Notes under the pieces: generated by a model
Database searches by the model: none
What the model was told of the DNA's origin: nothing
The model's input: only the letters and a program-made list of their open reading frames with translations
DNA from: BOG-908 sp963692875
GTDB lineage: Bacteria > Pseudomonadota > Alphaproteobacteria > Acetobacterales > Acetobacteraceae
DNA: 64,000 bases
Direction of reading: 5' to 3'
NCBI GenBank assembly: GCA_965198755.1
Contig: OZ240673.1
Span: forward strand, 1,922,001-1,986,000
Translations under genes and position numbers: made by a program
Shown here: positions 18,121-26,962 of the stretch, piece by piece
How positions within the stretch are numbered: position 1 is the first letter of the stretch
Layout of the letters: every line of letters starts with the position of its first letter

Positions 18121-18306
18121 AGATGTCGCGGACCTCCGGTTCAGCGCTTTCAGGAAGGCCTGCTACGGCGGATCGAGAACAGTGAGATCGAGCGTTGTTT
18201 CGTGATCACTCACACGGTGAGGCTGGACGATCGGCCTGCCATCTACGAGGTTTTCCGTGACAAGCAGGACGGCTACATCAAGTTGATACTCAAGCCGAGC
18301 ACCTGA
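18121..18306 (+). pseudogene. C-terminal remnant of Zn-dependent alcohol dehydrogenase
   Basis: The frame ending at TGA 18304-18306 reads VQRFQEGLLRRIENSEIE, then CFVITHTVRLDD, YEVFRDKQDG and YIKLILKP. This is the characteristic C-terminus of medium-chain zinc alcohol/formaldehyde dehydrogenases. A stop codon lies in frame at about 18100, and none of the catalytic or coenzyme domain is present. It is therefore a leftover tail of a deleted gene. Confidence 0.7.
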
Positions 18307-18357
18307 ACCTCACAGGTTGCGGTGACCCGGTCTGCAGTGGGAGCCCGGAAGCCGCGT

Positions 18358-18789
18358 TCAGTTCAGCTTCGTCAACTGTCCGCGTGCCGCGCCCTTGGGA
18401 TGTTGCGCAGTGTGCACGTTCGCGTACCACATGCCGGACATCACCTGGTCCTGCTGTACAGGCGTCAGCGTGACGGAGCCGGTAATTGGGCTGACGGGAT
18501 TGTTGCCGAGCGCGACCTGCACGCCGGCGTTCGCCGTGGTCGTCGCAGGGCCATGGAAGTGTGCCATGGTCACCGGCGTCGAGAACCCTGAAAACACCAC
18601 CTTGTAGCTGAGCACGTGGGTGTTCGTGTCCAACGTCGCGTCCACCCTGCCCGAACCCGGGTCGGACACGCCCGGCACTTCGGATGCAGGCGCAAGACTC
18701 GCCTGGAACGGCACGCTGGCGGCCATTCCGTGTGTCGCCGCGCCTACAACAAGAAGCATTCCGAAAACAATCTTCGTGACGGCGTGCAT
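18358..18789 (-). CDS. secreted CHRD-domain protein
   Basis: A 143-residue exported protein. Residues 1-24 form a signal peptide (MHAVTKIVFGMLLVVGAATH ... AAS). The rest is a single CHRD domain, seen in the pattern PGSGRVDATLDTNTHVLSYK, AHFHGPA, GSVTLTPVQQDQ and WYANVHTAQHPKGAARGQL. CHRD domains occur in extracellular proteins of varied and mostly unknown role. Start at ATG 18789; a decayed palindromic element lies just upstream (18834-18976). Confidence 0.82.
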   Translation of the reverse strand: MHAVTKIVFGMLLVVGAATHGMAASVPFQASLAPASEVPGVSDPGSGRVDATLDTNTHVLSYKVVFSGFSTPVTMAHFHGPATTTANAGVQVALGNNPVSPITGSVTLTPVQQDQVMSGMWYANVHTAQHPKGAARGQLTKLN

Positions 18790-18833
18790 GACGTGACTCC
18801 TTTGCGCTGTGAAACGGCGAGTACGGCCCGGGT

Positions 18834-18976
18834 AAGCGTCTGCTTGAAGCAGAAGAGAGTGCGTTTTCGAGCGCTGTCGCCGAAGCTGAAACGCCGCGCT
18901 TCGACAACACGCACCCAAGAAACCAAAAGTTTTTTGGTTCTTTTTTTCAAAAAAGAACTGCTTGTCTTGCCTTCCT
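18834..18976. repeat. palindromic intergenic element, left arm decayed
   Basis: The left arm survives only in outline (AAGCGTCTGCTTGAAGCAG, CGCTGTCGCCG). The right arm is perfect: AACCAAAAGTTTTTTGGTTC followed by TTTTTTTC / AAAAAAGAAC and CTGCTTG. It sits in the 318-base gap between the divergently placed CHRD gene and the terC-like gene. Confidence 0.8.
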
Positions 18977-19107
18977 ACACCCGCTCCACGCGATCATGCA
19001 TGACAAAGGCGAGAAGGTCACCCAGCCGTCCGCCTGCATTCATCCTCAGCCCGAATGAGCGTGGATGCAGCTTTGCAGTGCTGTGCAAGACCGGTCCGGT
19101 CGGGGCT

Positions 19108-19716
19108 CTAGAAGACATCCGACGTCCAAGCCTGCAGATGCGGCGCAACCTGGCTCCAGCCGCGGTGGATCATGTCGGCCGAGACGTAGAAAACCACCGC
19201 CAGGCCAACCCAGGCGAGCCATCGCTGCCGTGCGAGCAGCCGCGCAAGCAGGTCCGACGCCACCGCCACCAGCACCACCGAGAGTGCCAGCCCTGCCGCC
19301 ATCACGCCGAGGTGGCCGCGCGCCGCGCCGGCCACGGCGAGCACGTTGTCCAGGCTCATGGAGAGGTCGGCGATCATGATCTGCCGGATCGCCCGGCCGA
19401 GCGTCTTGCCCTCCGCCGCAGCGTCTCCCGGCTGCCCGCCCGTTGCGCGCAATTCGCGGAACATCTTCCAGCACACCCACATCAGCAGCAGCCCGCCGGC
19501 GAACGTCAGCCCGACCAGTGCCAGCAGGCTGACCGCGACCACCGAGAGCGCGCCGCGTATGACGATGGCGCCGCCCAACCCGACCACCACCGCGCGCCGC
19601 CGCAGCGCCTGCGGCAGCCCCGCCACCGCCAACCCGACCACCAGCGCGTTGTCGCCGGCCAGCGTCAGGTCGATCAGCACTATCTGCAGCAGTGCGACAA
19701 TCTGCGACCTCACCAC
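19108..19716 (-). CDS. TerC/YjbE-family membrane protein
   Basis: A 202-residue integral membrane protein with about six helices. The paired motifs LTLAGDNALVVGLA (residues 17-30) and ADLSMSLDNVLAVAG (about 118-132) carry the conserved acidic/Asn positions of the TerC superfamily, which are thought to bind metal ions, manganese in several characterised relatives. A role in metal export or homeostasis is likely. It stands alone on the minus strand; half an element lies upstream, between it and purB. Confidence 0.85.
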   Translation of the reverse strand: MVRSQIVALLQIVLIDLTLAGDNALVVGLAVAGLPQALRRRAVVVGLGGAIVIRGALSVVAVSLLALVGLTFAGGLLLMWVCWKMFRELRATGGQPGDAAAEGKTLGRAIRQIMIADLSMSLDNVLAVAGAARGHLGVMAAGLALSVVLVAVASDLLARLLARQRWLAWVGLAVVFYVSADMIHRGWSQVAPHLQAWTSDVF

Positions 19717-19744
19717 GCACCCCCAACCGACGCGCGCATCCGGT

Positions 19745-19810
19745 GAGTCCGCGACAGCCGCGAAAAAGTTTTTTGCTTCTTTTTTTCAAAAAAGAAGGCC
19801 TTGTCTTCCT
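19745..19810. repeat. palindromic intergenic element, right half
   Basis: Core GTCCGCGACAGCCGCG, AAAAAGTTTTTTG, then CTTCTTTTTTTC / AAAAAAGAAG and GCCTTGTC. It lies between the divergent starts of the TerC-like gene (19716) and purB (19834), ending 24 bases before the purB ATG. Confidence 0.85.
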
Positions 19811-19833
19811 CAACCGTCCGGACGAAACCCCGC

Positions 19834-21174
<1,341 letters not shown>

Positions 21175-21231
21175 GCCCGTTCTGCTTGGCAGACGTAACC
21201 AGCAATCCCAGGTGGGCCGATGATAGAAAGC

Positions 21232-21360
21232 CAAGCGGTTCTTTTTTGAAAAAAAGAACCAAAAAACTTTTGTTCCCTTGCGTACGTGTTGAGGGAAACG
21301 CTGCGACAGCAGGACCAAAGGTTTTTTCGCTGCTTTTCAACAAAGCAGACCTTGCTTCCT
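21232..21360. repeat. palindromic intergenic element, full copy
   Basis: GGTTC-type left arm, AAAAAACTTTTGTTCCC, core CTGCGACAGCAGGACC, then a CTGC-type right arm (GCTGCTTTTC / ACAAAGCAG) and the terminus CCTTGCTTCCT. It begins 57 bases after the purB stop. The right arm has lost some of the T/A run. Confidence 0.88.
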
Positions 21361-21531
21361 TCGCTAGCATCAAAAGCCTCGACCCAGATCGGCGGTCTTG
21401 GATCCATGCGCGAGCACACTCCTGGGCAGCCGGGGCCGGTGCTCGGCAGCCATGCCCGTGCCAGCTGGGTTACCCGCAAACGCCACCGGCAACGACGCGT
21501 TAGACCGCAGACAACCTCTGGACGACATAGC

Positions 21532-21933
21532 ATGAGCAAGACCTCGGACGTCACCTGGTACGTCGTCGCCGACGGCGGCAAGGCACGCATCCTGACCCGC
21601 GGCGACGACGGCATGAAGACGGTCTCCTCCTTCGACAGCAGCGGTCACGGCAACACGACAGAAAACGACACCGCGGAGATCAGCCAGATCAAGGCGCCGA
21701 AGACCAACCCGAACGAGCAGGTCAAAGCGCTGTTCGCACGGCAGGTGGCCGAACACCTGAACGAGGCCGCAAACGCCAACAAGGTGGACCACATCATCCT
21801 GGCCGCCCCCGGCCACATCCTGCACGACATCAAGGAAGCCCTGAACAAGCCGGCCACCCACGCGCTGGAGCATAGCCTGAGCAAGGACCTCACCAACGTG
21901 GCCGATCATGAGCTGGCCAAGCATTTTTCGTGA
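21532..21933 (+). CDS. host attachment family protein
   Basis: A 133-residue soluble protein of the family named for attachment to host cells (Pfam Host_attach). It begins WYVVADGGKARILTRGDDG and has HIILAAPGHILHDIKEAL, both typical. The family name comes from Agrobacterium-related work, but its molecular role is unproven. Start at ATG 21532 (MSKTSDVTWY). The sequence 21361-21531 upstream is gene-free and may hold its promoter. Confidence 0.8.
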   Translation: MSKTSDVTWYVVADGGKARILTRGDDGMKTVSSFDSSGHGNTTENDTAEISQIKAPKTNPNEQVKALFARQVAEHLNEAANANKVDHIILAAPGHILHDIKEALNKPATHALEHSLSKDLTNVADHELAKHFS

Positions 21934-21970
21934 TGTTGCCGATGCTGAATGACCGAGCACTTTTAGGTAG

Positions 21971-22085
21971 AAAGCCAGCGGTTCTTTTTTGAAAAAAAGA
22001 ACCAAAAAACTTTTGGTTCCGTACAATGCGCCGTGGTGAAGCTTGTCGTTTCACCCGTCCGCGACAGCAACAACAAAGCTGTTTA
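21971..22085. repeat. palindromic intergenic element, right arm lost
   Basis: Intact GGTTC-type left arm and AAAAAACTTTTGGTTCC, a longer middle, and the core TCCGCGACAGCAACAACAAAG. The right hairpin breaks off after GCTGTTT. First of three element copies in a 720-base gene-free stretch between the host-attachment and TANGO2 genes. Confidence 0.85.
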
Positions 22086-22093
22086 CCCGGTAA

Positions 22094-22169
22094 CTTAAGA
22101 AGCCGGTATTCCGGTCCGTCGACGCGCGTGGCGTGCTGGTGACTTCCGGTCCATTCCCGGCTTCTCAAG
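22094..22169. repeat. separate inverted repeat between two elements
   Basis: CTTAAGAAGCCGG (22094-22106) pairs with CCGGCTTCTCAAG (22157-22169) with one mismatch, enclosing a 50-base loop. It is not part of the T-run element family and lies between two of its copies. Confidence 0.5.
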
Positions 22170-22230
22170 TCGAGCCAATATTGGTTTGTTCCGCATTTCA
22201 CTGCCCGAGACATTGACCGGTCAAAAAGAG

Positions 22231-22320
22231 GCAAGCAGTCCTTCTTTGAAAAAAGAACCACTTTTGTTCCCTTGAGTGTACGCTGAGTAGGTTCTGCGAC
22301 AGCAGAAACAAAGCCTTTTT
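22231..22320. repeat. palindromic intergenic element, shortened copy
   Basis: GCAAGCAGTCC then a shortened hairpin (TTCTTTG / AAAAAAGAA), CACTTTTGTTCCC, core TCTGCGACAGCAGAAAC and AAAGCCTTTTT. Both arms carry deletions. Confidence 0.75.
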
Positions 22321-22547
22321 ACCCCGCCCGCTCGACAAGCCGGCGACTCTGTCTAAAAACCGCTCTCAAAAGCGCGAGTCGCTGATTTGGAGTGCCGGAT
22401 TCTCACGCGAGCAGAGTATTTCTTCCTTTCCTCGAGAAAGAGGGCGTTGCCGACTCGCCGCCGGCCATCGCAGGAGTGAGCGTTTCGGGCTGCAAGATAT
22501 CTACGCAGAGCCTCGAGGCAGCAAACGACTCTTGCCTCCGCAACCAC

Positions 22548-22622
22548 GTAAACTTCCGCAGCGCGCACCAGGAGACAAAGGTTTTTTGGCTCTTTTTTTC
22601 AAAAAAGAACCGCTTGCCTTGC
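22548..22622. repeat. palindromic intergenic element, right half
   Basis: Core AAACTTCCGCAGCGCGC, GGAGACAAAGGTTTTTTG, then GCTCTTTTTTTC / AAAAAAGAACC and CGCTTGCCTTGCC. One stem position is now mismatched (GGCTC against GAACC), so this copy is beginning to decay. It ends 37 bases before the TANGO2 start. Confidence 0.8.
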
Positions 22623-22658
22623 CTTTCCCTCGCACAAATAGAAAGGATCGCTCCAAGC

Positions 22659-23366
22659 TTGTGCACAGTCGTCCTAGCGACCCGCCTCTCCAAAACCTGG
22701 CCTCTCCTGCTCGCCGCCAACCGCGACGAACAGCTCGACCGCCCGTGGCGCCCGCCCGCCCGCCACTGGCCAGACCAGCCGGACGTCACCGCGGGCCAAG
22801 ACTCCCTGGCCGGCGGCACCTGGCTAGGCTTGAACGACGCCGGCGTGGTCGCCGCCGTGCTGAACCGCACCGGCTCGCTCGGCCCGGCGCCCGGCAAACG
22901 CAGCCGCGGAGAGCTGCCGTTGCTGGCACTGCGCCGCCCTACCGCAAGCGCGGCCGCCGCCTCGATCGCCCAGCTCGATGCCGGGGCCTGGCGCAGCTTC
23001 AACCTGGTGGTCGCCGACCGCCACGAAGCCTACGTCCTGCGCGGCACCGGCGAAGGCGCGGTCTCATCTCAAACCCTCTCGCCCGGGCTGCACATGGTCA
23101 CCGCCAACGACGCCAATGACTTGGCCAGCCCGCGGGTGGCCCGCCACCTGCCGCGCTTCCGCGCCGCACCCCTGCCCGACCCGCCGGACTGGTCCACCTG
23201 GCCGGCGCTGCTCGCCGACGCCGCACCGCCGCTCGCCGCGGCCCTGAACGTGCCGCCGACGAACGGCTTCGGCACCGTCACCAGCACGCTGCTGGCACTC
23301 GGCGAACAGGCCCTGTTCCTCACCACGCGGGGCCCGCCGGATGCTGCACGGTTTGGACCTGCGTAA
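22659..23366 (+). CDS. TANGO2 / NRDE-family protein
   Basis: A 235-residue protein of the TANGO2 (NRDE) family. The defining motif AANRDEQLDRPWRPP appears near the N-terminus after CTVVLATR, with GGTWLGLNDAGVVAAVLNR and a conserved glycine-rich C-terminal part. The family has been linked to haem handling and membrane traffic, but its bacterial role is unknown. The start is TTG 22659, preceded by AAAGGA about 10 bases upstream, which places the cysteine of the usual MCTVV start at residue 2. The stop at 23366 is immediately followed by a palindromic element. Confidence 0.82.
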   Translation: MCTVVLATRLSKTWPLLLAANRDEQLDRPWRPPARHWPDQPDVTAGQDSLAGGTWLGLNDAGVVAAVLNRTGSLGPAPGKRSRGELPLLALRRPTASAAAASIAQLDAGAWRSFNLVVADRHEAYVLRGTGEGAVSSQTLSPGLHMVTANDANDLASPRVARHLPRFRAAPLPDPPDWSTWPALLADAAPPLAAALNVPPTNGFGTVTSTLLALGEQALFLTTRGPPDAARFGPA

Positions 23367-23520
23367 GGCAAGCAAGCGGTTCTTTTTTGAAAAAAAGAAC
23401 CAAAAAACTTCTGTCTCCGTCGGGTTTGCCGGGGGTGAAACGTGTCGTCCAGCTCTCCGCGACAGCGGACGCAAAAGCTTTTTGCTTCTTTTTCTCGAAA
23501 AAGAAGGCCTTGCTTCCTTG
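23367..23520. repeat. palindromic intergenic element, full copy
   Basis: Begins at the base after the TANGO2 stop. GGTTC-type left arm, AAAAAACTTCTGTCTCC, core CTCCGCGACAGCGGACGC, then a CTTC-type right arm (CTTCTTTTTCTC / GAAAAAGAAG) and GCCTTGCTTCCTTG. It ends 75 bases before purC. Confidence 0.9.
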
Positions 23521-23595
23521 CTCACCCCCACCGGTCCAGGCATGGCACAGCCCACCTTTGCTGCTATAGGCGCGAGCAGACGGAGGACCACGGCG

Positions 23596-24360
23596 ATGGC
23601 CAGGCGGCGGCAGCTCTACGAGGGCAAGGCGAAGATCCTGTTCGAAGGACCCGAGCCCGGCACCCTCGTGCAATACTTCAAGGACGACGCCACCGCAGGC
23701 AACGGCGCCAAGAAGGGCATCATCACCGGCAAGGGCGTGCTCAACAACCGGATCAGCGAGTACCTGATGCTGCGCCTAGCCGAGGTCGGCATCCCCAACC
23801 ACTTCGTCCGCCGCCTGAACATGCGCGAGCAGCTCATTCGCGAGGTGGAGATCATCCCGCTCGAGGTCGTCGTCCGCAACGTCGCCGCCGGCTCCATCTG
23901 CACCCGCCTCGGCATCCCCGAGGGCACCCGCCTGCCCCGCAGCATCATCGAGTACTACTACAAGAACGACGCGCTGGGCGACCCGATCGTGGCCGAGGAG
24001 CACATCACCGCCTTCGGCTGGGCCAACACGATGGACATGGACGACATCGTGGCCATGACCCTGCGCACCAACGACTTCCTCACCGGCCTGTTCCTCGGCG
24101 TCGGCATCACTCTGGTCGACTTCAAGCTGGAGTTCGGCCGCCTGTGGGAAGGCGAGGACATGCGCGTGGTCCTCGCCGACGAGATCAGCCCGGACAACTG
24201 CCGCCTGTGGGACACCAAGACCAACGAGAAGATGGACAAGGACCGCTTCCGCCGCGACCTCGGCAAGGTCGAAGAAGCCTACCAGGAAGTGGCCAAGCGC
24301 CTGGGCATCCTGCCCGAAGCCGGCATGCGCGACATGAAGGGCCCGGAGCTGATGCAGTGA
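23596..24360 (+). CDS. purC: SAICAR synthetase
   Basis: A 254-residue phosphoribosylaminoimidazole-succinocarboxamide synthase, which joins aspartate to CAIR in purine synthesis. Family motifs: LYEGKAKILFEG near the N-terminus, VEIIPLEVVVRNVAAGS and LADEISPDNCRLWD. ATG 23596 has GGAGG 9 bases upstream. It is followed 115 bases later by purS. The length matches the short bacterial PurC type. Confidence 0.95.
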   Translation: MARRRQLYEGKAKILFEGPEPGTLVQYFKDDATAGNGAKKGIITGKGVLNNRISEYLMLRLAEVGIPNHFVRRLNMREQLIREVEIIPLEVVVRNVAAGSICTRLGIPEGTRLPRSIIEYYYKNDALGDPIVAEEHITAFGWANTMDMDDIVAMTLRTNDFLTGLFLGVGITLVDFKLEFGRLWEGEDMRVVLADEISPDNCRLWDTKTNEKMDKDRFRRDLGKVEEAYQEVAKRLGILPEAGMRDMKGPELMQ

Positions 24361-24475
24361 GGCCCCGCACGGCCCAAACCAACCAGGCACCCCTCCCGCC
24401 GATCCCGGCCTGCTCGACGCGATTGGCAGCGCCCGGCAACCAAAAACTGTCCGGCATTTCCAAGGTGCGCAGCCT

Positions 24476-24718
24476 GTGAAGGCCGTCGTCACCGTCATGC
24501 TGAAGGACGGCGTGCTGGACCCGCAGGGCCGCGCCATCGGCCACGCCCTGGGCAACCTCGGCTTCGCCGGCGTCGGTGAAGTTCGCGCCGGCAAGGTGAT
24601 CGAGCTGGACCTGGCCGAGACCGACCCCGGCGCCGCCCGGATCCAGGCCGAGCAGATGGCCCGCCGCCTGCTCGCTAACACCGTTATCGAGCGTTTCTCC
24701 GTAGAGGTGACACCATGA
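24476..24718 (+). CDS. purS: phosphoribosylformylglycinamidine synthase subunit PurS
   Basis: An 80-residue protein with the PurS pattern: VTVMLKDGVLDPQGRAIGH, LGFAGVGEVRAGKVIEL and LLANTVIERFSVEV. PurS is the small subunit that joins PurQ and PurL in the three-part FGAM synthase. GTG 24476 is the start. purQ and purL usually follow purS directly, but here an unrelated small secreted-protein gene overlaps its stop (ATGA), so those genes must be elsewhere. Confidence 0.9.
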   Translation: MKAVVTVMLKDGVLDPQGRAIGHALGNLGFAGVGEVRAGKVIELDLAETDPGAARIQAEQMARRLLANTVIERFSVEVTP

Positions 24719-25044
24719 AGCTTGCAACCGCGATCCTCGCCGTCCTGATCGTCTCCGGCGCCGCCCACGCCCAGCGCGAATCCAAGGTGACCGGAACCAA
24801 GCTCCTCAGCCTGTGCACCGCGTCCGCCGCCGCCAACTGCGACGCCTACCTCTCCGGCGTAGCCGACGCCATCGCCGCCGAAGGCCCCGCCCACGCGCCC
24901 GCCTGCATCCCCGACGCCGTCACCGGCAGGCAGCTCCGCGACGTGGTGGTGAAGTACATCCACGACCACCCGCAGGAGCAGGAGCTGAAGGCCGGCACCA
25001 TCGCAATGCACGCCTATGCCGGGGCGTTCGCCTGCCGCAAGTGA
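24715..25044 (+). CDS. small secreted Rap1a/Tai-like protein
   Basis: A 109-residue exported protein with a cleavable signal (residues 1-19, ending AHA-Q). The mature part has the cysteine pattern LLSLCTA ... NCDAYLSGVADAI ... ACIPDAVTG ... FACRK and RQLRDVVVKYIHDHP. This matches the Rap1a/Tai fold family, some members of which are immunity proteins against type VI effectors, while others are housekeeping periplasmic proteins. No effector gene lies nearby, so I would not assume an immunity role. It overlaps purS by ATGA and the next gene by GTGA. Confidence 0.7.
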   Translation: MKLATAILAVLIVSGAAHAQRESKVTGTKLLSLCTASAAANCDAYLSGVADAIAAEGPAHAPACIPDAVTGRQLRDVVVKYIHDHPQEQELKAGTIAMHAYAGAFACRK

Positions 25045-25424
25045 CCCGGCGCATCAGCTCCGGCTCCACCTTCGAGCGTGACATGGCCTACAGCCGCGCC
25101 GTGCTCGACGGCGACTGGGTCTTCGTCAGTGGCACCACCGGCTTCGACTACGCCACCATGACCATCGCCGACGACGCACCCGCGCAGGCAAGCCAGGCGC
25201 TGACAAACATCGCCGCCGCCCTGGCCGAAGCCGGCGCCACGCTCGCCGACGTAGTGCGCGTCCGCTACGTCCTGCCCGACCGCGCGGACTTCCAGCCCTG
25301 CTGGCCGGTGCTGCGCGCCGCCTTTGCAGCAGCCCCGCCAGCGGCCACCATGATCGTGGCCGGGCTGGCGGACCCGCGGATGCGCATCGAAATCGAGGTC
25401 ACCGCCCGGCGCTGCGCGACATGA
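25041..25424 (+). CDS. RidA-family protein
   Basis: A 127-residue member of the RidA/YjgF/UK114 family, which clears reactive enamine and imine intermediates. Typical motifs: SRAVLDGDWVFVSGTTGFD, ALTNIAAALAEAGATLADV and the C-terminal segment RMRIEIEVTARR. The arginine in that last segment corresponds to the family's substrate-binding Arg. The GTG start at 25041 overlaps the previous TGA (GTGA), and I see no nearer ATG that keeps the N-terminal strand. A palindromic element starts at the base after the stop. Confidence 0.82.
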   Translation: MTRRISSGSTFERDMAYSRAVLDGDWVFVSGTTGFDYATMTIADDAPAQASQALTNIAAALAEAGATLADVVRVRYVLPDRADFQPCWPVLRAAFAAAPPAATMIVAGLADPRMRIEIEVTARRCAT

Positions 25425-25557
25425 GAAGCAAGGCCTTCTTTTTCGAGAAAAAGAAGCAAAAAGCTTTTGTCACGGCTGTCGCGGACCTCCCCGCAGACGT
25501 GCGCCCAGGAGACAAAAGTTTTTTGGTTCTTTTTTTCAAAAAAGAACCGCTTCCTTG
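25425..25557. repeat. palindromic intergenic element, full copy
   Basis: CTTC-type left arm (CTTCTTTTTCGAG / AAAAAGAAG), AAAAAGCTTTTG, core GCTGTCGCGG, then AGACAAAAGTTTTTTGGTTC, TTTTTTTC / AAAAAAGAACC and the terminus CGCTTCCTTG. It fills the gap from the ridA-like stop to the next start; the final TTG can serve as the start codon of the DUF445 gene. Confidence 0.92.
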
Positions 25558-26820
25558 CTAGACCCCGACGCCCCAGCCCGGCGCTCCCTCGCCCGCCACC
25601 GAGCCCTCGCCACCACCCTTCTCCTGGTCATGGCCGCGCTCACCATCGGCAGCTTCTTCCTGCCCCGCGGCTACTGGACCGACCTCCTGCAAGCCAGCGC
25701 GAAAGCCGGCTTCGTCGGCGGCATCGCCGACTGGTTCGCCGTCACCGCCCTGTTCCGCCACCCGCTCGGCCTGCCGATCCCCCACACCGCCATCATCCCG
25801 CACGAAAAGGCGCGGCTCGGCCAGGCGCTCGGCCGCTTCCTCGCCCGCCACGTGGTGACCGAGGCCGAGGTCAGCCGCCTGCTCGGCCGCCTCGACCTCG
25901 CCGGCCTGGTGCGCGACGTCATGACCACCGACGAGGTGGTCCAACCCCTCGCCCGCACGCTCTCCGGCTACCTGCCCCGCGTGCTCGGCACCGTGGAGGA
26001 CGGCCGCGCCCGCCGCGTCCTCGCCCGCCTGCTGCCGCGCCTGATCCGCGGCCCCGTCGCCGGCCGGGTGATGGCCCGCGCCCTGCGCGGCCTGGTCGAA
26101 GGCGGCCGCCACCAGGAGATGTTCGGCTTCATCCTGGTCAAGCTGCGCGAGGGCCTGCGCGAAAAGGAGGACCAGCTCCGCCGCCTGATCGAGGAACGCG
26201 TGCGCGACCAGGGCGGCCGCCTGATGGGCTGGGCGCTCGGCGCCAGCATCGCCTCCCGCGTGCTCGCCACAGTGAACACCGAGATGGACAAGATGGACCC
26301 CGACGGGTCCGAAATCCGCGACGCCTTCGACACCTGGGTCCGCCGCGAAATCCAACTCCTCGAAAACGACCCCGCCCGCGCCGCCGCGTTCGGCCACGCC
26401 GTCGGCCGCGTCCTGGGTCACAACACGGTGCAGGCCTGGAGCCTGGACGTCTGGTCCCGCCTGCGCCAGGCGGTGGCCGACGACGCCGCCCGCCCGAACG
26501 GCCACGGCGCCACCCTCATCGAGGGCGCCATCCGCAACCTCGGCGAGATGCTGGCCACCGACCCGGTCGCCCGCGCCCGCCTGCAACGCAGCGTCGAGCT
26601 CCTGGTCGCCCGCCTGCTCCCCGCGGCACAGACGCAGATCGCCGCCTTCATCGGTGACGTCATCGCCAGCTGGGACACCGCCACCCTGGTGGACCGGCTG
26701 GAACTGCGGGTCGGCCGCGACCTGCAATACGTGCGGATGAACGGCACGCTGGTCGGCTTCGTGGTGGGGGGTATCGCCTACGCCGTGCTGGTAGCGGTGT
26801 TTGGACACGTGGCGTTCTGA
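25555..26820 (+). CDS. DUF445 membrane protein
   Basis: A 421-residue protein of the DUF445 family. A membrane helix near the N-terminus (about residues 18-36, TTLLLVMAALTIGSFFL) is followed by GGIADWFAVTALFRHPLGLPIPHTAI, the family's clearest motif. Long amphipathic helical regions follow, and a second membrane helix closes the protein (about 398-420, GFVVGGIAYAVLVAVFG). The function is unknown. The only start that keeps the whole N-terminus is TTG 25555, which lies inside the 3' end of the palindromic element. ATG at about 25630 would cut into the first helix. Confidence 0.85.
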   Translation: MLDPDAPARRSLARHRALATTLLLVMAALTIGSFFLPRGYWTDLLQASAKAGFVGGIADWFAVTALFRHPLGLPIPHTAIIPHEKARLGQALGRFLARHVVTEAEVSRLLGRLDLAGLVRDVMTTDEVVQPLARTLSGYLPRVLGTVEDGRARRVLARLLPRLIRGPVAGRVMARALRGLVEGGRHQEMFGFILVKLREGLREKEDQLRRLIEERVRDQGGRLMGWALGASIASRVLATVNTEMDKMDPDGSEIRDAFDTWVRREIQLLENDPARAAAFGHAVGRVLGHNTVQAWSLDVWSRLRQAVADDAARPNGHGATLIEGAIRNLGEMLATDPVARARLQRSVELLVARLLPAAQTQIAAFIGDVIASWDTATLVDRLELRVGRDLQYVRMNGTLVGFVVGGIAYAVLVAVFGHVAF

Positions 26821-26823
26821 AGC

Positions 26824-26957
26824 GAAGCAAGCGGTTCTTTTTTGAAAAAAAGAACCAAAAAACTTTTGGTCCCTGGGTTGTGCCGTGCGGGCGAGTCCGC
26901 GACAGCCGTGACAAAAGTCTTTTGCTTCTTTTCTTCAGAAAAGAAGGCCTTGCTTGC
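26824..26957. repeat. palindromic intergenic element, full copy
   Basis: Starts 3 bases after the DUF445 stop. GGTTC-type left arm, AAAAAACTTTTGGTCCC, core GTCCGCGACAGCCGTGAC, AAAAGTCTTTTG, then CTTCTTTTCTTC / AGAAAAGAAG and GCCTTGCTTGCC. It ends 5 bases before the next gene's ATG. Confidence 0.92.
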
Positions 26958-26962
26958 CCCGC

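Noticed and set aside
24715..25044. Type VI immunity gene
   Set aside because: The fold match is plausible but no effector, VgrG, Hcp or PAAR gene is in the window.
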